From the NCBI GenBank assembly GCA_015039465.1, contig MU130030.1:97950-161949 (forward strand): a DNA stretch of 64,000 nt, given 5' to 3'. This stretch comes from Phlegmacium glaucopus (Eukaryota; Basidiomycota; Agaricomycetes; Agaricales; Cortinariaceae). The position numbers and the translations under genes are program-made. Below, piece by piece: positions 1 through 10,925 of the stretch. Positions within the stretch are counted from its first letter, which is position 1; each line of letters begins with the position of its first letter. The notes beneath the pieces are model-generated. The model ran no database searches. It was not told the origin of the DNA and saw nothing but the letters and a program-made list of their open reading frames with translations.

Positions 1-350
1 TTAACAAAAAATTTTAAACTACCTGTAAGATTATAATTAGAAATACATACAGAGATTTTGAATACCTGCTGTGAAAACAACAATTCAGAGATCTGGTTAT
101 TCTGAAACAATTATTATGAAACCCATTAGATGCAAATAGATATCAGCAGTGAATTGCCAGAAACTGATTGATGATATGTATTTGTCTACATTTACTATCT
201 TATCTTAAGGTCTGTCCGAATGTTTCCTTCTCACCCTCATCATCAATGAATCTGATTCAAACACTCTGCATTCTGTTAACGGTTCTATTACAATACATCG
301 GTATGATACATGATACCCATGACTCAATATCATACCTTTAAAAATTTCCT
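1..350. other. AT-rich sequence with no gene
   Basis: No recognisable coding or RNA feature. It probably includes the 5' end of the Helitron that follows, but a Helitron 5' terminus carries too little sequence signal to be placed by eye. Confidence 0.4.
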
Positions 351-835
351 TTGTTTTTGTTTTTAGAATTTATCTCATTCAAGGAATTTGATTATGGAAT
401 TCTTGAGAATTTTCATTCATTGGAATGTTACTCGGGATTTCATACAAGACATGACGTGCAACACCCCATGTTGCATACTAAATGTTATGAAATTGAGTTT
501 TGTAAACTCAATAACATCACATCGCATGATAATATGATAAAATGTACCCCAAACTGGGATGCTAATAAATTCAAATACAAAAACAAAACATTACTATATG
601 TTGAACGAAAAGACAAACATCCTGTATATTCCACATTTTCCTTATTTTCAACCATCTTTACATGTAAAAAGCTGGAAATTTCAATGTATCGTAAGTATAT
701 GCGAAAACATGATTACTTGAACTATTGGCTTGAACAATATTTAAATTATGTTTCATCCCTGTCATATAGCTACTGCATTTACAAACACAAGAAATTCAAA
801 AAATACCCAAACCTTGTAGTGAAACTACTTCGTCA
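351..835 (+). pseudogene. Possible extreme N-terminus of the Helitron protein
   Basis: An open, AT-rich frame runs through here. The frame later used by the Helitron protein (entered around 835-908) is different, so if this part is coding there is a frameshift in between. It is rich in Lys, Asn, Tyr and Cys but carries no motif I recognise. It could equally be the leader of the element. Only its position supports the call. Confidence 0.3.
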
Positions 836-1860
836 TTACAAACAAATAAATTCCTTGATGCTCATATTAGCTTTAAAAAATTATTTTCTGCTGGTGGGAG
901 ACATTATATGTCTTTCAATGGTGACATGGTTTACCGACATCTTCAAAGTCTCACTGACATTTCATTAACATATAATCAACAATATTTCAAAGAGAAACAT
1001 TTTCTATTCAGGGGTTACAGATGCTCTGATACTATTTTAGATGTTCAATTGAATCAAAATGATCCTCTGTTTTTTTCATGTATCCCCCTTGAACAATTAT
1101 CACCCTGTTTGAATATTAAAGAGTTACGAGAGTTAGGTGTCTTACATAATATTTATATACCACATAAATGCACAAAAAAAACAATGTTGACATACTTTCA
1201 TAATCATCATTGCAATGAATGTGACCAATATGTCTCTGTTCTCACTGAAATTAAACCAAGAATCACTCTCAGTTCAAAAAAAAAAAAAAAAAGAAAGAAA
1301 TCTAACACCTTAATTCCTGATTTACCAATCAAATTCCCACCAGATCCTCCTTCTAACAGATTAATTGAAACAATTATAAGAGGCTTTTGTAATGATACAG
1401 CATTGGATAATCTTACTGAAACAGGCTGTGCTGTTTGTGGTCAATTGTCGTCTCTCAAAGATATGCTCCTATTAAATGAATCCTTTCTGTGACTCCATTC
1501 TGTTACTCCATCCGAAACTCCGGAACAGAGTTCTCAAACTTAACACCTGGCAATATTGGAAGACAGGAACGAACCAACTTATCTGAACCAATAATCCCAT
1601 TAAAAGGACCAATATTAGCAGAAAATTGCCAACATATTTGTCAATGTTGTCAATCCTTTTTGAAAAAAGACAAACTACCACCACAATATTTGGCTAATTT
1701 GTTTTGGATAGGTACTATACCACCAGTATTACTAAATCTAACATTTGCAGAAAAGATGTTAATATCCAGGATTCAACATAATAGATGTCTAGTACGCGTC
1801 TCATCAGGCTGAGCGAAATTAACTGCAAATGTAATAATGTTTTCAAATCCCACTGTAAAG
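836..1860 (+). pseudogene. Helitron protein N-terminal segment with zinc-finger motifs, frameshifted
   Basis: Reading around 850-1491 gives residues such as SFKKLFSAGGRHYMSFNGD followed by Cys/His pairs (HHCNECDQY and later CAVCGQ), typical of the cysteine-rich region in front of the Rep domain in fungal Helitrons. A TGA closes this frame at 1490-1492 and the homology resumes in another frame (1489-1858), which holds CQCCQSF and the run HNRCLVRVSSG. That second frame meets TGA at 1810-1812, where an Arg would fit. Near 1858 a one-base loss moves coding into the frame of the main Rep-helicase ORF. A homopolymer run of A at 1277-1291 is another place where length errors could arise. Confidence 0.65.
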
Positions 1861-4800
1861 TTTACCTTGCACTACCTCCTAGCCACCAAGATATCAGTGA
1901 AATTCTAGCATTTGTATTTCAAGGTCCCATTAAACCCAGTGATGAAGATATTAAACGTACACCAATGCTAGTATGCAGAAATAATGTCAAAGATGCTTTA
2001 GAATGGTTAAAATTAAATCATATTGACTATGAAGATCTTCACATTTCCATTGATAATCTGAACAGTTATCCTCTATCAGGCGTGCCAGTGAACATTGAAT
2101 ATGTGAAAACGGACCCAAATTCTGGAAATAAAATAGCTATGGCTATGAGTGTTCATGATAATGAATTTGAAGAAGGAACAACTGATGGTCCATGCCCATT
2201 TACAGTACATGGCCTTACTGGACCAGAATTTGAACAGATGTCTATAGATAATCTGAAAGCAAGAGCATTACAACATTTAGCTGAAGGGGGTTCAACCTTG
2301 GGTATTAGTCATGATGATAAACCCCAATCAATGTATGACAATCCACAAGCATATCCACAAATGTTTCCTTGGCTTTTCCCTTATGGTTTTGGAGGAATTG
2401 GACAGAAATGTCATTTTGGAATAATATCTGAAACTACTCACAAACACAATCTCCTTATGTATTATGACAAACATTTTCAAACAGATTTTTATTTTCCAAT
2501 GATTGCATTTAATCATGAACAACTGAAAGCAGGTGTCACTGGTAGTTTCCTTTTAGCTAAAAGAAAAAAATGGCCTGATATATCTAAACGCTTAAGTTCT
2601 CTAAATCGAGATGTACTCAAAAGAATTAGTGACAAACTTTCAGATGGTGAACATTTTATTCCTAAAACTACTGATGAAAAAGCCTGTTTTGAACTATTAA
2701 AAGACTTAGATCATGTTGGTGGCTTTGTAAAAGGTTCAATAACATGTAAAAAATACATGCGAAATGAGATATGGTCTATGATATCAGAACTAGAGGCACC
2801 ATCATGGTTTATAACACTATCACCTGCTGATAATCGACACCCAATATGTTTGTATTATGCTGAGAAAAATATTGAATTTAAACCTGATTTAAGGACAGCA
2901 AATGAACGGAATCTACTTGTAGCACAAAATCCTGTAGCAGCAGCACATTTTTTTGATCTGATGGTTCGTATGTTTATCAAACATGTATTTGGTATTGGAA
3001 CTGAACATTCTGGACTCTATGGCAATACAGCTGGTTACTATGGGACAGTTGAACAACAAGGCCGATTAACATTACATTTGCATACAGTATTATGGATTAA
3101 AAATGCTCTTTCACCACAGGAAATTCGAAACAAACTCATGGACAAAGATAGTAAGTTCCAACAAAGCCTCATACAATACCTTGAGGGTTGTCAAAAGGGT
3201 GAATTTCTAACAGGAACAATGGAATATGTAAAATCCAAAATACCTAAAGATACTATAAACGAATCTACAGGTATTCACACTATTTTTGACAATGAATGCC
3301 CTCAATCAGTACATAAATCATATCAAGATCCAACTCAAACTATTCCTGAAGAACCACCTCATCCTTGTGATTCAAATGAACATATAAATTGTACTGGTTG
3401 CCAACCATTAAGACATTGGTGGGTAAAATTTCAAAACATTGTTGATGACATTTTATTGAGAACAAACATACACAAATGCAGCTCTGCTGAACTGGGGAAG
3501 TCTAAATTCAAAGCAAAAGGATGCCTAAACAAAGATGGAATTTGTAAGGCACACTTTCCACACCCTATTGTACCTGAAACAACTGTTAATGTTGAAGATG
3601 GTTATATCAATATGAAGAAAACCGAAAGTATGCTAAATACAATATCTCCTTGTATAACCTATATTTGTAGATGTAATACAGATGTTACAAGCATGCTTTC
3701 TGGTACCTCAATTAAGGCAATTATTTCATATGTTACTGATTATATCAGTAAACCTACATTAAAGACACATCAAATATTTGCAACTGCTTATAATATTTTT
3801 GATAGAAATGCCACATTAGCTGAAGATGATCCTATGCAAACAGGCAATACACACAAACTAATCTTGAAAGTTGTCAATGCTTTGTCTGCAAAAATGGAAA
3901 TTGGAAGTCCTATGGCTTCTATGTACTTACTACAAAATCCTGATCATTATACCTCACATAAATTTATTCTATTTTGGTGGAAATCATTTGTAAATGATGT
4001 TAGAGGATCTCAATTTGTCAATAATACAGCAATTGTTGTGGAAGAAAATAATATTCAGATAAAAAAAGAAATAGATACAAAGATGGAAAGCTTGTACAAA
4101 AGGAAAATTGAAGCATTATCTGGAAATCATGTTAGTATGGATATTGATGGTTTAATAAATATTAATGCTATAAATTCATCTGAATATAAAGTTGAACCAT
4201 TGCTCATAAATGACAATGAAATGGATGTTGATGATGATCCAGCTTTATTTTTTAGAGGAGGAGCCTTTAATGAAGAAAATGTTCATGAAGAAATTGAACA
4301 TGCAGATGGATATGAGAACTCTGATGATGATGATGACGATGATGAAGATGAAAATGAAAATGAAAATTATGAAAATATAACAAATATTGAAGATGATCCA
4401 AATGATGAAAAACTACTGATCTTACAAAATGGCAAAGATTATATAGCATCTTCCAAGATCGATGATTATAAATACCGTCCTGAAGCTTATAACATTATAT
4501 CATTATATGACTGGACAAAATTATCAGTAAAAGTTAATATGAAACATAAATCTCATGATACAACATACATGAAATTTCTACCTGATCATGGCCAGAGTAA
4601 AACCCACAAGGTGAAATGTATTCCTTCACGATCAAATACATTTATTTTGAATTTCATTGGTGGGTCACTACCTCGATGTGACCAAGGAGACTTTGAATTT
4701 TATTGTTGTACAATGTTAACTCTTTTCAAACCATGGAGAAATGGTCAAGATTTGAAAAATATAAATCAAACATGGGCTGAAGCATTTGCACTTTATAACT

Positions 4801-7166
4801 TCAATATTGACCATAAAAAAATTATCAACAATTTCAACTTATGTTATGAATGTCTAGATGAAAGAGATGACTATCATGCAATATTAAAACAACAGTCAAA
4901 TATAAACAAAAAACAATCATTATCCACAATTCAAGACCACTATGACAATGATTGTGATTTTGGAATACAATCAAATATAGAAGAAGATTATGGTGACCAG
5001 AATATTTTAGGTCCTATTGCAATTAAAAAAGTTCAACAAATGATAGAGATCGAAATGATGATGAAGCAAGCTGGTTGGCTAGATCAGCAAAAAAATATAA
5101 ATCCACAACCAAATGTTTACAAATTTCATCCCACTGTCCACAAAACTGGAGCTCAATGGAAAAATATTGTAAAGGAATGCCAGGAAAAGTTATTGATTGT
5201 CAAAAAGATTAAATATGCATCTACAGTATCAACATTAAATACACTGAGAAAAATAATTTTCCAACCATTAGCTATTGAATTGCTACATCCAGAATACTTT
5301 CTCCATAATTTTCAAGCACAAAATTCCAATGATCGTCAAATTATCTCCAGTACTCTTCTCAATTTTTCTCTTAATAAAGAACAAGAAAGAGCTTTTCACA
5401 TCATAGCAAATCATGCATCTGAAGCCTATCCTCAACAACTCAAGATGTATTTGGGAGGTATGGGAGGTACAGGTAAAACACAGGTCATTAAAGCATTAAT
5501 ATCAATGTTTAATCAAAGACAAGAAAATTATTGATTTATTGTTTTAGCCCCTACAGGAACAGCTGCTGCTCTTTTGAACAGTTCAACATGTCATTCAGTA
5601 CTTGGTATTCGATCATCTAATATTAATAGAGAAGATGAACCCTCCAGAAATTCAAACAGCCTTATTAAAGAAGTACAAGAACGATTGGAAGGTGTTGATT
5701 ATATATTTATTGATGAAATATCTATGATTGCCTGTCATGAACTATATGCAATAAGTTCTCAATTATCAAAAGTTACAAATGAGCATGAAAAACCTTTTGG
5801 AGGCAAAAATATAATTTTGGCTGGTGACTTTGTCCAACTTCCACCAACAAATGGTTCACCTTTATACAGTAATATTGTCTCAAATACCCAAAAATGTACT
5901 ATGTCAAAAAGAGATCAAGAATCAACAATAGGCAAAATATTATGGCATCAAATTACCACTGTTGTGATTCTAACTCAAAATATGTGACAGACAGAAATAT
6001 CAGAAAATGATCAAAAGTTCAGAACTGCTTTGAACAATATGAGATATGCATCCTGTACAAAAGATGATATAATTTTCCTACAGACTCTTGTTGTAAATAA
6101 AAACACAACAGACAGAACATTAACAGATCCAGAATTTAGAAATGTGTCTGTCATAACATCTTTAAATACACAAAAGGACCATATAAATGGCCTAGGTTCA
6201 ATCCAATTTTCCAAAGATACTGGACAAAAATTAATACATTTTTATTCAATTGACAAGCAAGCAAATACTGCTATAGGACCAAAAAAGAGAGGAACACAAA
6301 CAACCAAAAAAATTGGTGCAAGTATTGATATCCCAATTGACATTCAAAAATCTTTGTGGAATTGTAGCCCACATTCTAGTGAGCATTTTCCAGGCAAACT
6401 ATCATTGTGCTTAGGTATGCCTATTATGATAAGAAATAATGATGCAACTGAACTTTGTATTACTAAAGGCCAAGAAGCCTATGTCATAGGCTGGGATTCT
6501 ATACAAGGCCCACAAGGCCAAAATCATTTAGAAACATTATACTTAGAACTAAAAAATCCACCAAAATCGATACAACTGCCAGATTTGCCTCCAAATGTTA
6601 TTCCTACGGTAAAAATATCCAAAACAATAAAATTCAGTCTGCCAAACAATTATGAAATAAATACAATTAGACAACAAGTGAATGTTTTGCCTAATTTTTC
6701 TATGACAGACTATGCATCACAAGGAAAAACTTGTCTATATAATGTTGTGAATCTTAGTCACTGTAAAAACTTTCAATCAATTTATACCTGTCTATCAAGA
6801 AGCTCAAGCACAGCAGGCACTCTCATTGTCCAAGTATTTAACTCAGTCAAAATTACCAAGGGTTTGTCTGGGCATTTACGTCAAGAATTCAGAGAATTAG
6901 ACATTCTGAATGATATTACAATGAAGATTTATGAAGGTTATATAGATAAATCATATCTTGGACTGCTACATAACCCAATGCTATATAAATATCAAAAATA
7001 TTTTAATAATGTAATAAATGACACTAATAATAACTTGCACCATGCTTTAAAGGGAACTGATACTGAAATCATTAAAAACAAAGAACAGGATGGTATATGG
7101 AACCTTAATACATATCACAACCTTTTAAATTTAACAATTAACAAGAACAAAGATAAATCAAAGTGA
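1860..7166 (+). pseudogene. Helitron Rep-helicase (HUH/Y2 Rep plus PIF1 helicase), stop-interrupted
   Basis: The open frame 1785-5534 contains the Helitron_like_N region and the Rep motifs: H-L-H at codons 3075-3083 (metal-binding HUH) and the two tyrosines of YVTDYISK at 3729-3743 (the Y2 nucleophiles). An acidic Asp/Glu tract follows at 4322-4370. The Walker A motif GGMGGTGKTQ lies near 5454-5483. After a TGA at 5532-5534 the same frame continues with APTGTAAALL and the Walker B FIDEIS (5574-5987). A TGA at 5985-5987 follows, and then the C-terminal helicase motifs, including SQGKT and YTCLSRSSS, up to 7166. All three breaks are TGA in one continuous frame, with Arg expected at each, so a single ancestral protein is inferred. 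Metal, Tyr and ATP-binding residues are all still present. Confidence 0.9.
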
Positions 7167-8119
7167 AAAAAACCTAGTTCACTTACTATTGAGAAAGATA
7201 TAATTTTAGATACAGCCAAAAAATTAAAATTATCTTCCCAAGCTTCTAATAACTTGTATACACAATCACCTATAGGCCTCATTTGGGATAGCATTGACTA
7301 TAGTTGTGCATATGATTCCTTGCTTACACTACTCTACCATATATGGTATGAAGATCAATTGAAACATAAAAGATACTTTGAAAATGGAACACAATATCTA
7401 CAGCTTCTTCATTCAAATTTTCTTTTATTATCTTCCAATCAATGTACATTTGAAATAGTTTGTAATAGTTTAAGAACAATATTAAATCATAAAAAACCTT
7501 TACAATACCGTTTTGGAAACAATTATACAGATTTAGATGAGTTAATCAGAGAAATTACCTTACAAGAATCATATGGAACATCAGAATTGCAATGTTTGAA
7601 ATGTAATTTTACAATAAATAAAGAATACTCATATTTCCAAGACTATACTACTGTAGGTTGGTGTTCCTCAGACTATGAGATGCTGCAGCATGCAGCATCT
7701 ATACAACAATATTTAAACTTTAAAATTAACAAAAAAAATCATAAAACAAACAAAATTTGCCCAAATTGCTTGAGATCAAAAAAAAAGAATTTCGACTTTA
7801 CAACACACAATATATTAACAAACTCCCTTCAATTTTAATCTTTGCTCTAGCACCTTGGATTGATATTAATAATGTACTGAAATTTGAAGTTTCAAAGTTA
7901 TCAAAACATTATACTTTGAAAGGAATTATATACACGAATGACAACCATTTTACTGCCAAACTTATTGACAAAAATTTAAATATTTGGTATCATGATGGAC
8001 AAACAACTCAATCCATTTGTCAGAAGGAACAATCTCAAATGGATATAGACAACATGAATCAATTAAAAACACATGAAGGTCAATATCGGGCAATTATAAC
8101 ATTTTATGCTGAAGAATAA
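7167..8119 (+). pseudogene. USP-like cysteine-protease domain at the Helitron C-terminus
   Basis: After the TGA at 7164-7166 the same frame continues into a domain with a Cys box (YSCAYDSLL, Cys codon 7305-7307), two CxxC pairs (CLKC about 7594, CPNC about 7759) and, after a frameshift in an A-run near 7780-7788, a His box (DNHFTAKLI, His codon 7946-7948) followed by WYHDG. This order (Cys box, two CxxC zinc-ribbon pairs, His box) is that of ubiquitin-specific proteases of the papain-like fold. The domain is fused to a transposon helicase, so removal of ubiquitin-like tags during transposition is only an inference. Animal Helitrons often carry an OTU protease instead. Confidence 0.6.
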
Positions 8120-8530
8120 TCTTAATGTTGAAATTATACTATTACTCATTAAACCTTGTAGGCCTTTGACCCGACAGAGATACCTCATATATCTAGAACT
8201 TACACAGCGATACAATGAGAGAATGAAAATTGTAAGAAGTTAATATCCTGACAATTATACCCAATTAGAACTATATGTAACAACACTCACTAATATCATA
8301 AATCCTAAGATAATATTTTAAGAGAAAGGGAAAAAAAGGTTTTTTGCAAAGACAATGATCAGTTACAACATTCAGATAACATTATGGATCATGACAGGTA
8401 ACCATTTCTGAAATATCTTGCTATAAAAAAATGAAATGAAAAGATATTGTTAACTACAAGAATATTTTTCATAGCTATAGAAAGATATTTACAGAAGGTA
8501 ATATATAACAGATTTAAGCTACCAGACAAT
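8120..8530. other. AT-rich gap, presumed Helitron 3' region
   Basis: No open frame of note. The 3' terminal hairpin and CTRR end of the Helitron should lie here or shortly beyond but could not be identified with confidence. Confidence 0.3.
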
Positions 8531-8729
8531 TAACAAACACATTGTAATGTAACAACACTTTTATTTACAAATAGGTGTCGATAAACAATTTCCATCAAAG
8601 ACATGTTGATCAATATTTGTACCAAGCAAATAACAAACACATTGTAACAATGCTTTTATTTACAAACAGATATCAACAAACAATTTCCAGCAAGAACATG
8701 TTGATCAATATTTGTACCAGGCAAATAAC
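8531..8729 (+). repeat. Two tandem copies of a roughly 100-bp unit
   Basis: Unit 1 (8531-8630) and unit 2 (8631-8729) each begin with taacaaacacattgta and carry acaatttcca followed by atgttgatcaatatttgtacc. A third copy in the same orientation sits at 10848-10925, beyond the 2.1-kb insertion, so this was one array of at least three units. Confidence 0.8.
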
Positions 8730-8749
8730 GAGGTCTTTACTCTCCCCCC

Positions 8750-8905
8750 TAATTCCACATGGAATCCACCTGGAATCCACCTGGAATCCACCCAATTCCA
8801 CATGGATTCCACATGGATTCCATCATTCCATATGGAATATGTTTTGGCTGAGATCCCACTCATTTTGGGCTCTCCATTCCACATGGAATTCATATGGAAT
8901 GGTGC
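8750..8905. repeat. Self-complementary block of ATTCCA/TGGAAT words
   Basis: The stretch repeats TTCCACATGGAATCC-like words, so each unit is its own reverse complement and the block can fold into many alternative hairpins. It directly follows the left CTCTCCCCCC terminus; a sister block lies inside the right terminus at 10690-10830. Confidence 0.85.
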
Positions 8906-9189
8906 CTATAGTTAAATCTTCCATGATAAAATGAAGTAAAAATAAAAAAATAACCATTCCATTATATAATGAAGTAAAAATAATCCCAAAAGGTAACCAT
9001 TATATATATATATAACAAGTTATAATGTAATCATGATTATTGAATAATTTTATAATTTTATTTTATTTTGTTGAAGTGAGATACGACGACGACAGGATTT
9101 TTAATTTTTTTAATCGGGTGATCTCCCCACAACGGTGGTATTATATAATTTTAATCTTAGTTTTATGGGTCACCAGCAGCAGTATCAGA

Positions 9190-9580
9190 ATTTACCTCCC
9201 CTATCAACAACAACCTGCAACACGCGTAACAGCATGCACAACAATCAGTAACACACGCAACAGGATGCGCAACAACCAGCAACACGTGCAGCAACATGTA
9301 CAGAAACCACCAGTATGTACAACAACCACCAGCACGCGCAGAAGCATGTACAACAACCAGTAACACGCACAACAACATGCGCAACAACCACCAGCACGCG
9401 CAGAAGCATTCGCAGCAAACAGAGCAGCATGCACAGGCAAACGGGGTGGTGCAACAAATGGACAAACATGTGCAACAAATGGACAAAAATGTGCGACAAA
9501 CGGACAAGCATGTGTAGCAAGCATGCACAGCAAGTACACCATGCAGCAGTAAGTATACAGCAGCAGGAGCATCCACAAAC
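9190..9580. repeat. CAACAA/GCAACA-rich low-complexity tract
   Basis: Irregular repeats of words such as caacaaccagcacgcgcag and atgtacaacaac. The long open frames on both strands here (Cys-rich one way, Thr/Gln/His-rich the other) are products of the repeat, not genes. Confidence 0.8.
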
Positions 9581-9587
9581 ATCAAAC

Positions 9588-9852
9588 ATGTATTGGATAT
9601 ATTGTACAGTCATCGCTTAATCTTATTTTTATTCTATTTTTTTGGGGGAGATTACTCCCCCAATGGCAACAACAATGCAACAACAAACCCAAAGTAACAA
9701 ACCCAAACACCAACAAGTACAAACACCAACCAGTACAAGTACAAGCAGACACAAGTAAACATGTGGATAATATTGTACAATAATCACTTTATTTTATCTT
9801 TATTTTATTTTTTATAGGGGGGGGGGCACTTCCCCCCAATGGCAACGACCAA
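9588..9852. repeat. Two imperfect copies of a unit ending in a G-run/C-run hairpin
   Basis: Both copies (about 9588-9672 and 9757-9850) contain ggatatattgtaca or a close variant, a T-rich tract, a G-run, a short spacer, CCCCCAATGGCAAC. The G-run and C-run can pair. Between them is CAACA-type sequence. Confidence 0.6.
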
Positions 9853-10115
9853 CACCAGCAACAACAATACCACCGACAGCTTTACCCACCACCACCACCA
9901 CCACACTCTTTGTTTACTACTGGAGTTGTTTGTCACTACTGGTGTACACTACACCAGTGCACTAGTGTGGGGCGCGTGATTTGTTTTATGTACTAGAACT
10001 ATCGTCGTACGGTAACGGTAGTTTCGAACCATATAATATATTAAATCGTATTCACATGATAAAAAGATCATTTCAGTCTACTAAGTACGAACGTTGAGTT
10101 AAGACGAGTCTTAGA

Positions 10116-10277
10116 CATAAGGTATACCTAAGGTGACCTTAAAGATATAAGGTATACCTTAGGTATACCTTAGGTCACATATAAGGTACACCTAAGGTAC
10201 TATCTAAGGTCACCTTATTACCTAAGGTCACCTTAGGTACACCTAAGGTACCTAAGGTCCCTGTAAGGTGGTAAGGT

Positions 10278-10308
<31 letters not shown>

Positions 10309-10602
10309 AGGTATACCTTACCTATATAAGGTACCTTAGGTACCTTAGGTACACCTTAGGTATACCTTACCTATATAAGGTACCTTAGGTACCTTAGGTA
10401 CACCTTAGGTATACCTTACCTATATAAGGTACCTTAGGTACCTTAGTTAACGTTAGGTATACCTTACTTATTTGAGTCGTACCTTAGTTACCTTAGGTAC
10501 ACCTTAGGTATACCTTATCTATATATAGGTACCTTAGGTACCTTAGGTACACCTTAGGTATACCTTACCTATATAAGGTACCTTAGGTACCCCTTATATA
10601 AA
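10116..10602. repeat. Self-complementary CTTAGGTAC satellite-like block
   Basis: Dense repeats of AAGGTATACCTTAGGTACCTT-type words, with a phased sub-repeat of about 65 bp in the 3' half and a run of about 27 A at 10278. Almost every word is palindromic. The 10-mer GAGTCTTAGA flanks the block directly (10106-10115 and 10629-10638), which may be a target duplication, though the sequence next to the right copy is not part of the palindromic repeat. Confidence 0.8.
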
Positions 10603-10689
10603 GTTGGGTATTTATTACTTGAATTCTTGAGTCTTAGATTAGTTAATAAGGTCAGACAGTCAGAGGAATCTAAATATAGTTCCATTCTT

Positions 10690-10830
10690 ACATGGATTCC
10701 ATGGAATATATCCATTCCATGTGGATTCCATGATGAGGCCAAACATATTCCATATGGACTCCACATGGAATGGAGTGGAATCCATGGAATATTTCCATTC
10801 CACATGGAATCCATATGGAATAAGGGGGGA
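10690..10830. repeat. Right-hand ATTCCATGGAAT palindromic block
   Basis: Same word family as 8750-8905, ending in GGGGGGAGAGTAAAG, the inverted terminus of the 2.1-kb element. Confidence 0.85.
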
Positions 10831-10847
10831 GAGTAAAGTATTGCAAA

Positions 10848-10925
10848 TAACAAACACATTGTATTACTTACAAATAGATGTCAACAAACAATTTCCAGCA
10901 AGGATATGTTGATAAATATTTGGCC
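10848..10925 (+). repeat. Third copy of the 100-bp tandem unit
   Basis: It starts taacaaacacattgta and carries atttccagcaaggatatgttgat. It continues the array at 8531-8729 after the inserted element and diverges at 10926. Confidence 0.75.

Larger units (their letters stand above)
351..8119 (+). mobile_element. Decayed autonomous Helitron (rolling-circle transposon)
   Basis: A long plus-strand coding region carries, in order, a zinc-finger-like N-terminal part, a Helitron Rep domain (HLH motif and a Y-x3-Y pair), a PIF1-type helicase and a cysteine-protease-like C-terminal domain. This order is that of fungal Helitrons, which move by rolling-circle replication using the Rep tyrosines for strand cleavage and the helicase for unwinding. 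The reading frame is broken by at least four in-frame TGA codons and several small frameshifts, so it is inactive as written. The element ends (5' TC, 3' hairpin plus CTRR) could not be placed; the limits given are those of the coding remnant. Confidence 0.85.
8730..10842. mobile_element. 2.1-kb non-autonomous element with TIRs and 9-bp target duplication
   Basis: The 9-mer GCAAATAAC occurs directly at 8721-8729 and again at 10843-10851, flanking the insert. Just inside are perfect 15-bp inverted repeats: CTTTACTCTCCCCCC (8735-8749) and its reverse complement (10824-10838). Removing the insert restores the 100-bp tandem array. No transposase is encoded; the inside is low-complexity repeat (a palindromic block at each end, CAACA-rich tracts, a CTTAGGT block). 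A 9-bp duplication is typical of Mutator-like elements, but the outermost 4-5 bp do not match, so superfamily assignment is open. Confidence 0.75.

Noticed and set aside
4267..4449. His-rich minus-strand ORF
   Set aside because: It is the antisense shadow of the Asp/Glu tract in the Helitron Rep-helicase.
9163..9620. Long overlapping ORFs on both strands, Cys-rich on the minus strand
   Set aside because: They arise from the CAACAA/GCAACA low-complexity repeat, which lacks stops in several frames.
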